DNA of 64,000 nt from Sutcliffiella tianshenii. GTDB taxonomy: Bacteria; Bacillota; Bacilli; Bacillales; Bacillaceae_I. A program made the translations under genes and the position numbers. A model generated the notes under the pieces. The model was given only the letters and a program-made list of their open reading frames with translations. It was not told where the DNA came from and searched no databases. How positions within the stretch are numbered: position 1 is the stretch's first letter; the number at the start of each line of letters is the position of its first letter. Positions 8,434 through 16,155 of the stretch are shown here, one piece after another. The stretch spans positions 558,001 through 622,000 of the forward strand of contig NZ_JAFBED010000002.1 in NCBI RefSeq assembly GCF_016908565.1. The letters are read 5' to 3'.

Positions 8434-10605
8434 CTATTTCTCAAACACAAACTGCACCCGTTCGTCCTTCCATTCCAATGCTGCATTAAACACCTTATCC
8501 CCTTTTTTGAAGCCTTGGATTTCATCGGTTCTTCCACCAGCCAATATCTTCTTTGCGTTCGTGGCCGAAATGGTCTTACCAAGTATTTTTTTAGAGATGG
8601 TAAAATTGCATTGTGTCTTCTGGTAGTTGGAACAGCCATAGAAAGTCCCTTTATCCACCACTTCGCCGTCGCATTTCATGCATTTACCCACTTTTGTCCC
8701 AACGGATGGTCGGCCTTTTTTGCCAGGTCTCCCCCTTTTGAATTCACTTAGATCCATGCCCTTAAAGGACCATTGGGTGCTTTGTCTTTGTGCGTCCTCA
8801 ATCAATTTGAGGGATAGCTTTTTTGCCTGTTCCATGAACTCCTCAGGAGAAGCTTTTCCTTCCCCGATTTCATGCAGGCGCTGCTCCCATTTTGCGGTCA
8901 TTTCCGGACTGGCTAGGATGCTTGGGCCGATCGATTGGATAAGGAGCTTTCCTTTATTGGTTGCGAAAACCTGATTTTTACTGACCTCAATGTATTGACG
9001 GTCTTTCAATACGCCTATGATGCCGGCCCTGGTCGCTTCTGTCCCAAGGCCCTCCGTTTTATTTAGGACCTTTGTAAGTTCACCATCGTCGAGATGCTTA
9101 CCGGCCGTCTTCATGACCGTGATAAGCTGCCCTTCTGTATAACGTTTTGGCGGCTGGGTTTTCCCTTCCTTCACATTCACTTCCTGTACAATCCCTTTTT
9201 CTCCATCTTGTAGCGTTGGGAGATCCTGTTCGTCTTCACTGGATTCCTTCTCTTTTTTGTTGCCATATATCACTTTGCGCCATCCAGCCTGGACCTCTTC
9301 CTTCCCCTTTGACAGGAATTCGGCTCTCTCCTCGACTAAAGTGTGAATCGTGGTATAGTCAAAAATGGCTTTATCATAGTGCGCTGCGATGAGCCGTTTA
9401 ACAACCAGGCTATAAATCTTTTCCTCTTCGGGTGACATCTTGGATGGATCTTTCACTTGCTCGGTCGGGATGATGGCATAGTGATCTGTCACCTTTTTAT
9501 CGTTCACGACCCTTTTATTGTTCATCACCGATTGGAACGGCAATGGGAAATACTCCTTGAATGCAGGGAACTGGCTCAGCTTCTGCAGTGTTTCAGGAAA
9601 CATGGACGCCTCTTCCTTCGTCACAAAGCTCGAATCGGAACGAGGGTACGAAATGATGCCTTTTACGTATAGCTTTTGGGCAATCTCCAGCGTTTTTTGA
9701 GGTGAGAACTTGTACATGCTATTTGCCGTTGCCTGTAAAGAAGAAAGGTTAAATAAGAATGGCGGCTGGAATTCTTTCCGCTCCTTTTCTATCGTATCAA
9801 TCCTCGCATCCTTCCCTCTACAGAACTGGACTATTCTTTTGGCAAGTTCCGGGTTATCAAGCCTTGACTCCCCATCCTTTTGCCATTTTCCATTGTACAT
9901 TTTACCATCCATGTTAAATGTCGCTATAACTTCCCAAAACGGCTTGGACTGAAAGTTTTCGATTTCCAATTCCCGCTTTACGATAAGTGCCAAGGTTGGT
10001 GTCTGCACCCTTCCTGTAGAGAAAACGTCAGATACTCCCTTTTGCTGAAGCAGAAGTGTATAAGCTCGGGAGGCATTCATTCCGATAAGCCAATCCGCAC
10101 AGGATCTGCTAAGCGCTTCATAATAGATGCTTCTAGTCTGATTTTCCTCCAAAAGATTATTAAAACCGTTCTGGACCGCTTTAGGAGTAAGGGAAGAAAT
10201 CCACAGACGCTTCAGTGGTTTATTGCATTTGGCCACTGTCAAAATGATTCGGATGATTGCCTCTCCTTCTCGCTCGGCATCGCCTGCCATGATGATTTCA
10301 TCTACTTCCCTTTTATGGATCAGCTCTTTGACAATCTTAAATTGCTTCCATTTCGATTTTGTTACTTTGTGTTGGAATCGGTCGGGTAATATGGGGAGGG
10401 TTTGTAAGGACCAGCGCTTCCATGAGGGATCATATTCTTCCGGGGACAGCAGCTCACACAGATGTCCCACAGCCCAGGTCAAAAGCGCACCGCCCGGAAA
10501 CATCGGTTGAGGGGGGATTTCCACATAGCCATCTTTTTTCTTCGGGGAAAATGGAGCAGCCAGCTTTAATCCTTGGTCAGGTTTTTCCGCAATAATCAAT
10601 TTCAC
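8434..10605 (-). CDS. topB: DNA topoisomerase III (type IA)
   Basis: A 723-residue type IA topoisomerase. The N-terminal Toprim domain has MKLIIAEKP and GDAEREGEAI (acidic metal site), followed by the GRVQTPTLALI block and the active-site tyrosine in SYPRSDSS at about residue 318. Near the C terminus lies a zinc-ribbon-like CMKCDGEVVDKG with a later Cys pair, then a TopB-type tail. It relaxes negative supercoils and decatenates recombination and replication intermediates. I prefer the GTG at 10603-10605, eleven bases after GGAG, because it gives the canonical MKLIIAEKP start. A GTG four codons earlier overlaps that site. Confidence 0.93.
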   Translation of the reverse strand: MKLIIAEKPDQGLKLAAPFSPKKKDGYVEIPPQPMFPGGALLTWAVGHLCELLSPEEYDPSWKRWSLQTLPILPDRFQHKVTKSKWKQFKIVKELIHKREVDEIIMAGDAEREGEAIIRIILTVAKCNKPLKRLWISSLTPKAVQNGFNNLLEENQTRSIYYEALSRSCADWLIGMNASRAYTLLLQQKGVSDVFSTGRVQTPTLALIVKRELEIENFQSKPFWEVIATFNMDGKMYNGKWQKDGESRLDNPELAKRIVQFCRGKDARIDTIEKERKEFQPPFLFNLSSLQATANSMYKFSPQKTLEIAQKLYVKGIISYPRSDSSFVTKEEASMFPETLQKLSQFPAFKEYFPLPFQSVMNNKRVVNDKKVTDHYAIIPTEQVKDPSKMSPEEEKIYSLVVKRLIAAHYDKAIFDYTTIHTLVEERAEFLSKGKEEVQAGWRKVIYGNKKEKESSEDEQDLPTLQDGEKGIVQEVNVKEGKTQPPKRYTEGQLITVMKTAGKHLDDGELTKVLNKTEGLGTEATRAGIIGVLKDRQYIEVSKNQVFATNKGKLLIQSIGPSILASPEMTAKWEQRLHEIGEGKASPEEFMEQAKKLSLKLIEDAQRQSTQWSFKGMDLSEFKRGRPGKKGRPSVGTKVGKCMKCDGEVVDKGTFYGCSNYQKTQCNFTISKKILGKTISATNAKKILAGGRTDEIQGFKKGDKVFNAALEWKDERVQFVFEK

Positions 10606-10635
10606 AACATGCTTCACTCCGCTCTAAAACAAAAT

Positions 10636-10670
10636 AAATGCAGGAAAGCGTAATCTCCTTTCCTCCATTT
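10636..10670 (-). terminator. Terminator between the 82-aa gene and topB
   Basis: Arms AAATGCAGGAAAG and CTTTCCTCCATTT pair with one mismatch around a short loop, and are followed on the minus strand by TTTTGTTTT. It ends the small gene at 10705-10953 and separates it from topB. Confidence 0.7.
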
Positions 10671-10704
10671 ATTATAAAAGGAAAACATTTGTTTGTATAG
10701 GATT

Positions 10705-10953
10705 TTACAGAGTGACCATATTGCGGATCGGGACAATTTGCAGGACTGTAATCAACGGATAGGCACTTTGCTGAGTATCGCCTATTATCAGATATTTTCC
10801 CTCCACATTCAACACAAAATTCTCTAGATGGAAGATGGTTCCCATAGCCTTTTGCAAAACCTCGTAAATCAATTCATCATTCAAGGTGTAGCGTGAAATG
10901 TTCGGCTTGATACGAAGGATGACTTCTTGGTTTCCAAATGTGGTTCTCAGCAT
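10705..10953 (-). CDS. Hypothetical protein, 82 aa
   Basis: I do not recognise this protein. The ATG at 10951-10953 has a strong GGGAGGA site. The upstream in-frame extension (hydrophobic FFF stretch) has no ribosome site and is dropped. The product is a small beta-rich soluble protein with no cysteine, reading MLRTTFGNQEVILRIK at the start and LITVLQIVPIRNMVTL at the end. It stands alone, with a terminator behind it and the divergent cspD promoter region ahead of it. Function is unknown. Confidence 0.65.
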   Translation of the reverse strand: MLRTTFGNQEVILRIKPNISRYTLNDELIYEVLQKAMGTIFHLENFVLNVEGKYLIIGDTQQSAYPLITVLQIVPIRNMVTL

Positions 10954-11022
10954 AGCTAATCCTCCCTTTTTATTTAATTTATGAAAAAAGAAAAGGTTTA
11001 GCACTCGTATTTTTTAGAATTC

Positions 11023-11052
11023 TTGACCTTGATTAGGCATATATTGTATAGT
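11023..11052 (+). promoter_or_regulatory. cspD promoter and long leader
   Basis: A TTGACC -35 (11023-11028) and TATAGT -10 (11047-11052) are spaced by eighteen bases. This puts the start of transcription near 11058 and leaves a leader of about 95 bases before cspD. Long leaders are known for cold-shock genes, where they fold as temperature-responsive RNA. That role is inferred here. Confidence 0.6.
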
Positions 11053-11152
11053 GAAAGTGTCATTTAACCGCTTTCTTTCAAACTAAAAGCGGGGAAGATG
11101 ATAATCTACTTTCAAAGCACAAGGTGCGCTATTTTTAGGAGGAAAAGAAACA

Positions 11153-11353
11153 ATGCAAAACGGTAAAGTAAAATGGTTCAACAATGAAAAAGGTTTCGGG
11201 TTTATTGAAGTAGAAGGCGGAGACGATGTATTTGTACACTTCTCAGCAATCCAAGGTGACGGGTTCAAGTCTTTGGAAGAAGGCCAAGAGGTTTCTTTTG
11301 AAATCGTAGAAGGTAACCGTGGACCACAAGCTGCAAACGTCACAAAATTATAA
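11153..11353 (+). CDS. cspD: Cold shock protein CspD
   Basis: A 66-residue single cold-shock domain, nearly identical to the B. subtilis CspD that I remember. The RNA-binding motifs are RNP1 KGFGFIE (residues 13-19) and RNP2 VFVHF (26-30). It binds single-stranded RNA and DNA and keeps transcripts unfolded for translation at low temperature and in stationary phase. The ribosome site AGGAGG is eight to nine bases upstream of the ATG. It is a single-gene unit with its own promoter, a long leader and a terminator at 11384-11408. In B. subtilis the same gene lies in this region, supporting the symbol. Confidence 0.96.
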   Translation: MQNGKVKWFNNEKGFGFIEVEGGDDVFVHFSAIQGDGFKSLEEGQEVSFEIVEGNRGPQAANVTKL

Positions 11354-11383
11354 TCTAAACGACCAAACACATATAAGTTTTGG

Positions 11384-11408
11384 AAAGAGGCTCTGATGGC
11401 CTCTTTTT
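11384..11408 (+). terminator. cspD terminator
   Basis: Hairpin AGAGGC/GCCTCT with a seven-base loop and a six-T run, thirty bases after the cspD stop. Confidence 0.8.
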
Positions 11409-11486
11409 TCTTTTGATAAATTTCTGTTCATCCATGCATATCTTCCTTTATTCTGAGCGATTCTAACAACAGAAGGAGGCGTAATG

Positions 11487-11765
11487 ATGGACAATAACAA
11501 TACTCAATCACAAGATATACACACAGGATATAATGATCTCATGCAGGTGGAGGTCTCCATTCAATCCGCCGAGAAGATGGTTGGTTCCGCGACCATGAGC
11601 TTGGATCCTGAATCAATGGAGCATGCCGAACGGGCAATTTCAAATGCAAGAAGCCTTTTGAATGATGCAAAAAGCAACGGTACCGGGATGGATACAGATT
11701 TCCTCCAAAATGCAGAGCTCTCATTGGCTCAATGTGAGCACCAGCTTTCCGAGGCGAAGAAATAA
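11487..11765 (+). CDS. DUF2564-like small protein
   Basis: A 92-residue soluble helical protein. Segments such as MQVEVSIQSAEKMVGSATMSLDP and MEHAERAISNARSLLNDA resemble Bacillus DUF2564 proteins as I remember them. Function is unknown. Two ATGs stand in tandem at 11484 and 11487, and the second is at the better distance (seven bases) from the AAGGAGG site. It is a single-gene unit ended by a long hairpin terminator. Immediately downstream begins the 52-bp tandem repeat array that fills the gap to the convergent ypeQ gene. Confidence 0.72.
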   Translation: MDNNNTQSQDIHTGYNDLMQVEVSIQSAEKMVGSATMSLDPESMEHAERAISNARSLLNDAKSNGTGMDTDFLQNAELSLAQCEHQLSEAKK

Positions 11766-11770
11766 TTTTT

Positions 11771-11811
11771 AAGGGAGTTGTCCTGTTGTTATAGGATGAC
11801 TCCCTTTTTTA
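11771..11811 (+). terminator. Terminator of the DUF2564-like gene
   Basis: Arms AAGGGAGTTGTCCT and AGGATGACTCCCTT pair with one mismatch around a nine-base loop and end in a T run. Confidence 0.8.
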
Positions 11812-11948
11812 CATAAAAAACTCTGTTAAATACACCTGTTGATTTCTGGATCGGACTTTGTCTCGCTACTTCTCCACCAACTCCTACATCCCCCCCGAAC
11901 TAGGGATTCGACCGTATGGATGGGGATAGAATGTATAGTAAGCCAAAG

Positions 11949-12270
11949 GAGGACCAAAACGCCGGCCGTTGTGTAGAGAAAAGGTCTTCATAACCCAGAT
12001 GAAGACCAAATTGCCGGCAGTTGTATAGAGAAAAGGTCTTCATAACCCAGATGAAGACCAAATTGCCGGCAGTTGTATAGAGAAAAGGCCATCATAACCC
12101 GGATGAAGACCAAATTGCCGGCAGTTGTATAGAGGAAGGGTCTTCATAACCCAGATGAAGACCAAATTGCCGGCCGTTGTATAGAGAAAAGGTCTTCATA
12201 ACCCGGATGAAGACCAAATTGCCGGCAGTTATATAGAGAAAGGGTCTTCATAACCCGGATGAAGACCTTT
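11949..12270. repeat. Tandem array of six 52-bp hairpin units
   Basis: Six copies with an exact 52-base period begin at 11949, 12001, 12053, 12105, 12157 and 12209. They are followed by a partial copy at 12261 that turns into GAAGACCTTTT. Each unit contains a GCCGGC palindrome and an inverted repeat, GGTCTTCAT then ATGAAGACC, around loop AACCCAG or AACCCGG. The third unit reads GGCCATCAT and so has a broken stem; the others keep the pairing. Single-base differences between copies show that they have begun to diverge. No open frame spans the array. It occupies the gap between two convergent gene ends, so it is outside coding and promoter positions. The rest of the gap (11812-11948 and 12271-12310) shows nothing that I can name. 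Confidence 0.9.
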
Positions 12271-12310
12271 TCAACGTGATTTATCAACAACATTCTTTAT
12301 CAAAGTCAAA

Positions 12311-12352
12311 TAAAAAAAGCACAAGATCAGTTAAATCGAACCGTTCATGTGC
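12311..12352 (-). terminator. Probable ypeQ terminator
   Basis: GCACA and TGTGC arms with a partly paired interior, followed on the minus strand by TTTTTTTATTT, just after the ypeQ stop at 12361. Confidence 0.55.
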
Positions 12353-12360
12353 CCATTACC

Positions 12361-12552
12361 TTATTCACTCCTGTGAACCAATTGGTCCCCGAGGATTTTT
12401 ATTTCAGCACCTACTGTACATTCGTTGATGCAGAAGGACTGGGCTTGATTCTTGCCGTAATCCTTACGCAGTGCCTGTTTAACCAAGCATTCGGTACAAT
12501 ATGTGTCTAAAATCTCACCAACTTCCATCAATATCTTCTTTCGATTTATCAA
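12361..12552 (-). CDS. ypeQ: Small zinc-finger protein YpeQ
   Basis: A 63-residue protein with two cysteine pairs, CTEC near residue 20 and CINEC near residue 45, which can form one zinc site. The position directly downstream of ypeP and the length match B. subtilis YpeQ, a zinc-finger-domain protein of unknown role. I prefer a TTG start at 12550-12552, because AAGGAAGTG lies six bases upstream; a GTG three codons earlier overlaps that site. It is separated from ypeP by seventeen bases, so both are probably on one transcript. The function in B. subtilis is also unknown. Confidence 0.75.
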   Translation of the reverse strand: MINRKKILMEVGEILDTYCTECLVKQALRKDYGKNQAQSFCINECTVGAEIKILGDQLVHRSE

Positions 12553-12569
12553 TGTCGTCACTTCCTTAG

Positions 12570-13223
12570 CTACAATAACAGATTACTTTCAATTGGCGTT
12601 CCTTCAAGTGCCTGACGGGCAAGTCTATCCGCTTCCTCGTTTTCTTTCCTGGTCACTGGTTCATAGACCGGCCCTATTTTTAGGGTTTTCAGTTTTTCTT
12701 CTATTTTATCCAGCCATCGGTTGAAGAGTTCATCATAACAAGGCCATTCTCCAGATAATTGGTTCAGGACCACAAGTGAATCCCCTTTGAACGTGACCTC
12801 CATCGCCCTTACCCCGAGATGTTCAAGCTGTTGGACAAGAAAATAAAAGGCTGCGTATTCCGCCTCGTTGTTGGATTCCAGTTCCTCCAGGCGGGCATTG
12901 ATTCTGTATCTATAGTCTTTTCTATTCTGGTTATAATACACCACATTTCCGATTCCGGCCAGTTTTGTGTCCACATCATAGCCCCCATCGAAAAATGCGA
13001 TAACATCCGAGATTCCTTCTTCACTTTGTTTAATCCATTTCAGCAGCTCTTTTTTCGTCCATTCTTCCCCTTTTTGATCGTGGAAATATAGCTGCTTCAC
13101 CCTGCCCGTTTTTTCAATGTCCTCTGCCAGGCGCAGTGCAAGCCTGCTATCCATTTCCTCGCTTCGGAAAATGGTCTCTATATGCCTTGGTGTTTGGTAA
13201 TGCCATTCCACCGTCACTTTCAC
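12570..13223 (-). CDS. ypeP: RNase H-like protein YpeP
   Basis: A 217-residue protein. After an N-terminal region of about 70 residues it contains an RNase H fold with the four acidic residues of the family: D79 in FFDGGYD, E122 in NNEAEYAAF, D148 in KGDSLVV and D199 in EEADRLARQA. RNase HI enzymes cut the RNA strand of RNA-DNA hybrids. B. subtilis YpeP has this same architecture, and its activity on hybrids was reported as weak or absent, so activity here is uncertain. It is transcribed away from a second RNase H homologue at 13392, with a shared upstream gap of about 170 bases. Confidence 0.88.
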   Translation of the reverse strand: MKVTVEWHYQTPRHIETIFRSEEMDSRLALRLAEDIEKTGRVKQLYFHDQKGEEWTKKELLKWIKQSEEGISDVIAFFDGGYDVDTKLAGIGNVVYYNQNRKDYRYRINARLEELESNNEAEYAAFYFLVQQLEHLGVRAMEVTFKGDSLVVLNQLSGEWPCYDELFNRWLDKIEEKLKTLKIGPVYEPVTRKENEEADRLARQALEGTPIESNLLL

Positions 13224-13391
13224 GCTTTATGCCCCTCTCCTACATTTTACATTTATACAGGATCATCCCCCCCTGACCCAAAGGATCAGGGGGATACACC
13301 TTTATTTTCAAACTTTCCTAACGGAACTAAGTTGTGTATTCTTATCTTATCACAGGAACGCCTAGAATATGTTTGTAAAGGGAGAGAGAAG

Positions 13392-13784
13392 ATGATTGAA
13401 GTATACATAGATGGAGCAAGTGCCGGTGATCCCGGACCATCCGGGGCAGGCATATTCATTAAAGGGCATGGCGGAGCAGAGCAATATAGCATCCCCCTCG
13501 GGACAATGTCCAATCATGAAGCGGAATTCCATGCGCTTCTGCATGCATTGAAAATATGCCGGAAACAAAACTACCAGATCGTGTCTTTCAGAACGGATTC
13601 CCAGGCCGTAGAGCATGCGGTGGAGAAAAGGTTTGCCAAAAAGGAGCCCTATCGGCAACTTCTTGAACAATCGTTGAAGCTCGTGGATGAATTTGATTTG
13701 TTTTTCATCAAATGGATTCCTAGCAAGCAGAACAAGGTTGCTGATGAATTGTCACGGAAGGCAATATTGAAGAACGGGGAATAA
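13392..13784 (+). CDS. ypdQ: Ribonuclease HI family protein YpdQ
   Basis: A 130-residue RNase HI fold with the complete acidic set: D7 in YIDGAS, E45 in HEAEFHALL, D69 in RTDSQAV and D118 in KVADELSRKA. The true start is the ATG at 13392 after GGGAGAGAGAA. The long upstream frame (from 13182) has no ribosome site and overlaps the divergent ypeP start. B. subtilis YpdQ is the counterpart and is described as lacking strong RNase H activity. The HEAEFHALL and VADELS blocks are closer to the short bacterial RNH family than to YpeP. Confidence 0.88.
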   Translation: MIEVYIDGASAGDPGPSGAGIFIKGHGGAEQYSIPLGTMSNHEAEFHALLHALKICRKQNYQIVSFRTDSQAVEHAVEKRFAKKEPYRQLLEQSLKLVDEFDLFFIKWIPSKQNKVADELSRKAILKNGE

Positions 13785-13799
13785 AAGTTGGTTTGAAAA

Positions 13800-13823
13800 G
13801 CTCTTCATCCAAATGATGAAGAG
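13800..13823 (-). terminator. Terminator of the 90-aa gene
   Basis: Perfect ten-base arms GCTCTTCATC and GATGAAGAGC with a short loop. A TTTT run follows only on the minus strand. It serves the gene at 13830-14102 and may also slow ypdQ transcription. Confidence 0.75.
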
Positions 13824-13829
13824 CCAAGG

Positions 13830-14102
13830 TTACATAATATTCTTATCTTTAACTAATTGGAAAGCCGCATGTTTGGATTCTATTTTTTCTGCTTTTAACA
13901 TCTCCAAAATAGATACGAAAAAGCTGCCATCAAACTGCTTTTGCGCCTTAAGAGTGATTTCGATGGCCACATTGACTAAATAATCTGAACTTGCAGTGTA
14001 GTGCTTTCCAAATTCTATGAACCCGAGTGAATCTTCCCGGAAGACAAATCCTTTTGCGGTAAGCTGATCAATGTATTCTTCTGTGCTCATTGTGCTTTTC
14101 AA
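13830..14102 (-). CDS. DUF6123-like small protein
   Basis: A 90-residue soluble helical protein. The segments EYIDQLTAKGFVF, GFIEFGKHYTASSDYLV and FFVSILEMLK resemble Bacillus proteins that I recall as DUF6123, but this is from memory. The start is TTG at 14100-14102, seven bases after GGGTGG; an ATG four codons later is too far from the site. It is a single gene with its own terminator, lying tail-to-tail with ypdQ. Function is unknown. Confidence 0.7.
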   Translation of the reverse strand: MKSTMSTEEYIDQLTAKGFVFREDSLGFIEFGKHYTASSDYLVNVAIEITLKAQKQFDGSFFVSILEMLKAEKIESKHAAFQLVKDKNIM

Positions 14103-14168
14103 TAGAAATCCACCCTTATTCTAATCGATCCTATTTTTTATCTTACCGCAAAATTTGTCGGATGCCTA

Positions 14169-14657
14169 TTAAAGTTTTTCCAGCCAATCGTATTTCCTGG
14201 TTTTCGGAAAAAATAATATTCCCATGATGCCTAGGAGGACCCCGAATAATGCGCCCCCGATCACCTCTTCAGGCTGATGCCCCAATCGCTCCTTCAAACG
14301 CTTTTCAATCTTATCATGGACATTTTCATCGGGTTTCCCCTCCAATTTATCCAGTTTCTCCGCTAGGTCATTGACTGCCAATGTAATTTCCCCGGTCTGT
14401 CTCCGTACACCCTGTGCATCATACATCACAATCAACCCGAAGATGCTGGAAAGTGCAAAATCGATCGTCCTGAACCCCCGTTTGATTGCAATAAATGTCG
14501 CAAGCGCGGATACACCTGCGGAATGGGAGCTTGGCATTCCCCCGGTTTCAAAAAATGTCGTCCATTCCCATCTTCCCGTCCGAACATATTTAATCGGTAT
14601 TTTTATGAATTGTGCCAGCATGATCGCACTAAGGGCAATCTTAAGTGCTTTGTTCAT
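14169..14657 (-). CDS. Divergent PAP2 family membrane protein (YuiD-like)
   Basis: A 162-residue protein of the YuiD/divergent PAP2 family. GGMPSSHSAGV carries the PSSHS motif of PAP2 phosphatases, followed by MYDAQGVRRQTGE and LGHQPEEVIGGALFG, the family's characteristic histidine block. Hydrophobic stretches at the N terminus and near residues 60-80 and 135-155 indicate a small membrane protein. The biochemical role is not established. The start is the ATG at 14655-14657 after GAGGTGAT; the longer upstream frame lacks a ribosome site. It is transcribed away from sspL, and the gap between them holds a CAAGTGCACTTG palindrome (14688-14699). Confidence 0.88.
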   Translation of the reverse strand: MNKALKIALSAIMLAQFIKIPIKYVRTGRWEWTTFFETGGMPSSHSAGVSALATFIAIKRGFRTIDFALSSIFGLIVMYDAQGVRRQTGEITLAVNDLAEKLDKLEGKPDENVHDKIEKRLKERLGHQPEEVIGGALFGVLLGIMGILFFPKTRKYDWLEKL

Positions 14658-14755
14658 TATTATCACCTCATCTATAGTTTCCAAAGGCAAGTGCACTTGT
14701 ATGCAACATATTTATTGTGGAAAAAAGGAAAACTAGATGGATGGGAGGTGATTGT

Positions 14756-14890
14756 ATGAGCAGAAACAAATCAGCTAACAAAGGAAAAGCGGCACCGGGA
14801 GTAAATCCACAAGGATACGGTCAGGAATTTTCAGAGGAACCGAAATCCAAACTGGAAAACAATGCAAAAAAGAGTAACACTAAAAGATAA
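14756..14890 (+). CDS. sspL: Small acid-soluble spore protein SspL
   Basis: This 44-residue protein was found by reading the sequence. It starts at the ATG at 14756 after a GGGAGGTG site. It contains GVNPQGYG in the middle and ends KKSNTKR, the end of B. subtilis SspL. SspL is a minor, forespore-made SASP found in the spore core. Its position just before the convergent ypcP gene matches the B. subtilis order. A shared hairpin lies between sspL and ypcP. Confidence 0.9.
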   Translation: MSRNKSANKGKAAPGVNPQGYGQEFSEEPKSKLENNAKKSNTKR

Positions 14891-14928
14891 TTTGCATTTA
14901 CTTGCATCAAGTTTTTAGAAATAAAAAT

Positions 14929-14958
14929 AGAAGATGACTCATTCGTGAATCATCTTCT
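14929..14958. terminator. Shared terminator of sspL and ypcP
   Basis: AGAAGATGA and TCATCTTCT arms around a twelve-base loop. The minus strand continues TATTTTTA and the plus strand TTTG, so it mainly serves ypcP. Confidence 0.7.
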
Positions 14959-14964
14959 TTGACA

Positions 14965-15837
14965 TTAACAAACCTTGCTGACAAATGAATGTAAACCGTT
15001 GAACTCAAGCTCTTCGAATTTGTCCATGACCTTGTCACGGTCAATCGTGATAGTGGCCAAAGGGAGATCACAGGACACAGGGACATCACATTTGATGGTC
15101 GCAAGTTCCCTCGAAAGGTGCAGCAGCTCGAGGCTATCTTCAAACTTCTGGCGTTGACTCTTTGTGAGGGAATGGATATTTTCCAGGATCCCTTCCACTG
15201 TTTGATACTCCATCAACAGTTTGGAAGCCGTTTTTTCTCCAATCCCTTTTACTCCGGGATAATTGTCACTGCTGTCACCCATGATTGCTTTTAAGTCGAT
15301 CAGCTGACGGGGAGTGAGCCCTTTTTTCTCATAGAAGCCATTCTCATCCAATACTTCATAATTGCCGTACCCTTTTTGCAGAAGTGCCACTTTCACATTC
15401 TCCGTGATCAGTTGGAGGACATCCTGGTCTCCAGTCAGAATGATGACTTCCGCTTCCTCGCTGTAGCTTTTCGCAAGCGTACCTAGGCAATCATCGGCTT
15501 CATAACCGGCTAGTCCGATATTTGGGATATCAAAGGCTTCCACTACTTCTTTAACCAAATCAAATTGGGGAATCAGTTCTTGAGGTGGCGCCGGGCGGTT
15601 TGCCTTATAATCATCAAACATTTCTGTACGGAAGGTCTTGCTTCCCATATCCCAGCAGCAGACGACATGTGTCGGATTGAATGCTTCCATGGATGAGATC
15701 ATATGCTTTACAAACCCCTGCACCGCATTGGTGGGAATTCCTTTAGAGGTATACATGAACCTGTTATACACACTTGTTGCAAAAAATGAACGAAATAATA
15801 GGGCCATGCCATCTATCAGAAGTACTTTTTTAGTCAT
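14965..15837 (-). CDS. ypcP: 5'-3' exonuclease YpcP (FEN-like)
   Basis: A 290-residue stand-alone relative of the 5'-nuclease domain of DNA polymerase I. Metal-binding clusters are visible as LIDGMALLFR, FDDYKANRP, GYEADDCLGTLA and LTGDQDVLQL, and the helix-hairpin-helix as IMGDSSDNYPGVKGIGEKTA. It removes RNA primers and 5' flaps during Okazaki-fragment processing, overlapping with Pol I and RNase H activities. It begins at ATG 15835-15837 after GGAGAAGATC. Length and motif order match B. subtilis YpcP (FenA/ExoR in other names). Confidence 0.93.
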   Translation of the reverse strand: MTKKVLLIDGMALLFRSFFATSVYNRFMYTSKGIPTNAVQGFVKHMISSMEAFNPTHVVCCWDMGSKTFRTEMFDDYKANRPAPPQELIPQFDLVKEVVEAFDIPNIGLAGYEADDCLGTLAKSYSEEAEVIILTGDQDVLQLITENVKVALLQKGYGNYEVLDENGFYEKKGLTPRQLIDLKAIMGDSSDNYPGVKGIGEKTASKLLMEYQTVEGILENIHSLTKSQRQKFEDSLELLHLSRELATIKCDVPVSCDLPLATITIDRDKVMDKFEELEFNGLHSFVSKVC

Positions 15838-15917
15838 CAGATCTTCTCCTCTCGATTTACGCGAATTTGATTATATCATATTTTCCGCACCAAATTAAGG
15901 GAAGAGTAATGGAAAAA

Positions 15918-15940
15918 AGCCTGACAACACCAGTCAGGCT
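15918..15940 (-). terminator. Terminator of the 44-aa gene
   Basis: AGCCTGAC and GTCAGGCT arms, with a seven-base loop and a six-T run on the minus strand, directly after the stop at 15952. Confidence 0.8.
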
Positions 15941-15951
15941 CTAAAAGAATA

Positions 15952-16086
15952 TTAATGGTTCTTTTTATTGGTCATCTTGGCCGCTTCATATTCCGCATAA
16001 GAAGCAAACTCGGTATCCATTGTGCCTTTTTGCTTTGCGTTGTTGTTGCGTTGAGCATTTGCATTTCCTTTTTTCGTACGACCCAT
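15952..16086 (-). CDS. Small basic protein, 44 aa, SASP-like composition
   Basis: This short gene was read directly from the sequence. The ATG is at 16084-16086 and a GGGGGT site lies about eight bases upstream. The product begins MGRTKKGNANAQRNNNAKQ, then GTMDTEFASYAEYEAAKM and ends TNKKNH. It is hydrophilic and rich in Asn, Lys and Ala. The DTEFASYAEYEAA part suggests a short acidic helix, and the first twenty residues are strongly basic. It is a complete unit with its own terminator. The composition resembles small spore-core proteins, but I cannot name it, and spore expression is inference. Confidence 0.7.
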   Translation of the reverse strand: MGRTKKGNANAQRNNNAKQKGTMDTEFASYAEYEAAKMTNKKNH

Positions 16087-16155
16087 CGTAAAACCCCCTA
16101 TCACAAATTGGTCTTTAATAGTTTGTGACGTTTGTGGCTTTTACATGATAGGTAA

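Noticed and set aside
11058-11152. Metabolite riboswitch upstream of cspD
   Set aside because: The leader is better explained as the usual long cold-shock leader; no known aptamer pattern was seen.
11949-12270. Possible CRISPR array
   Set aside because: Whole 52-base units repeat without unique spacers between constant repeats, the units contain internal hairpins, and no cas genes are near. The same holds for 47539-47833.
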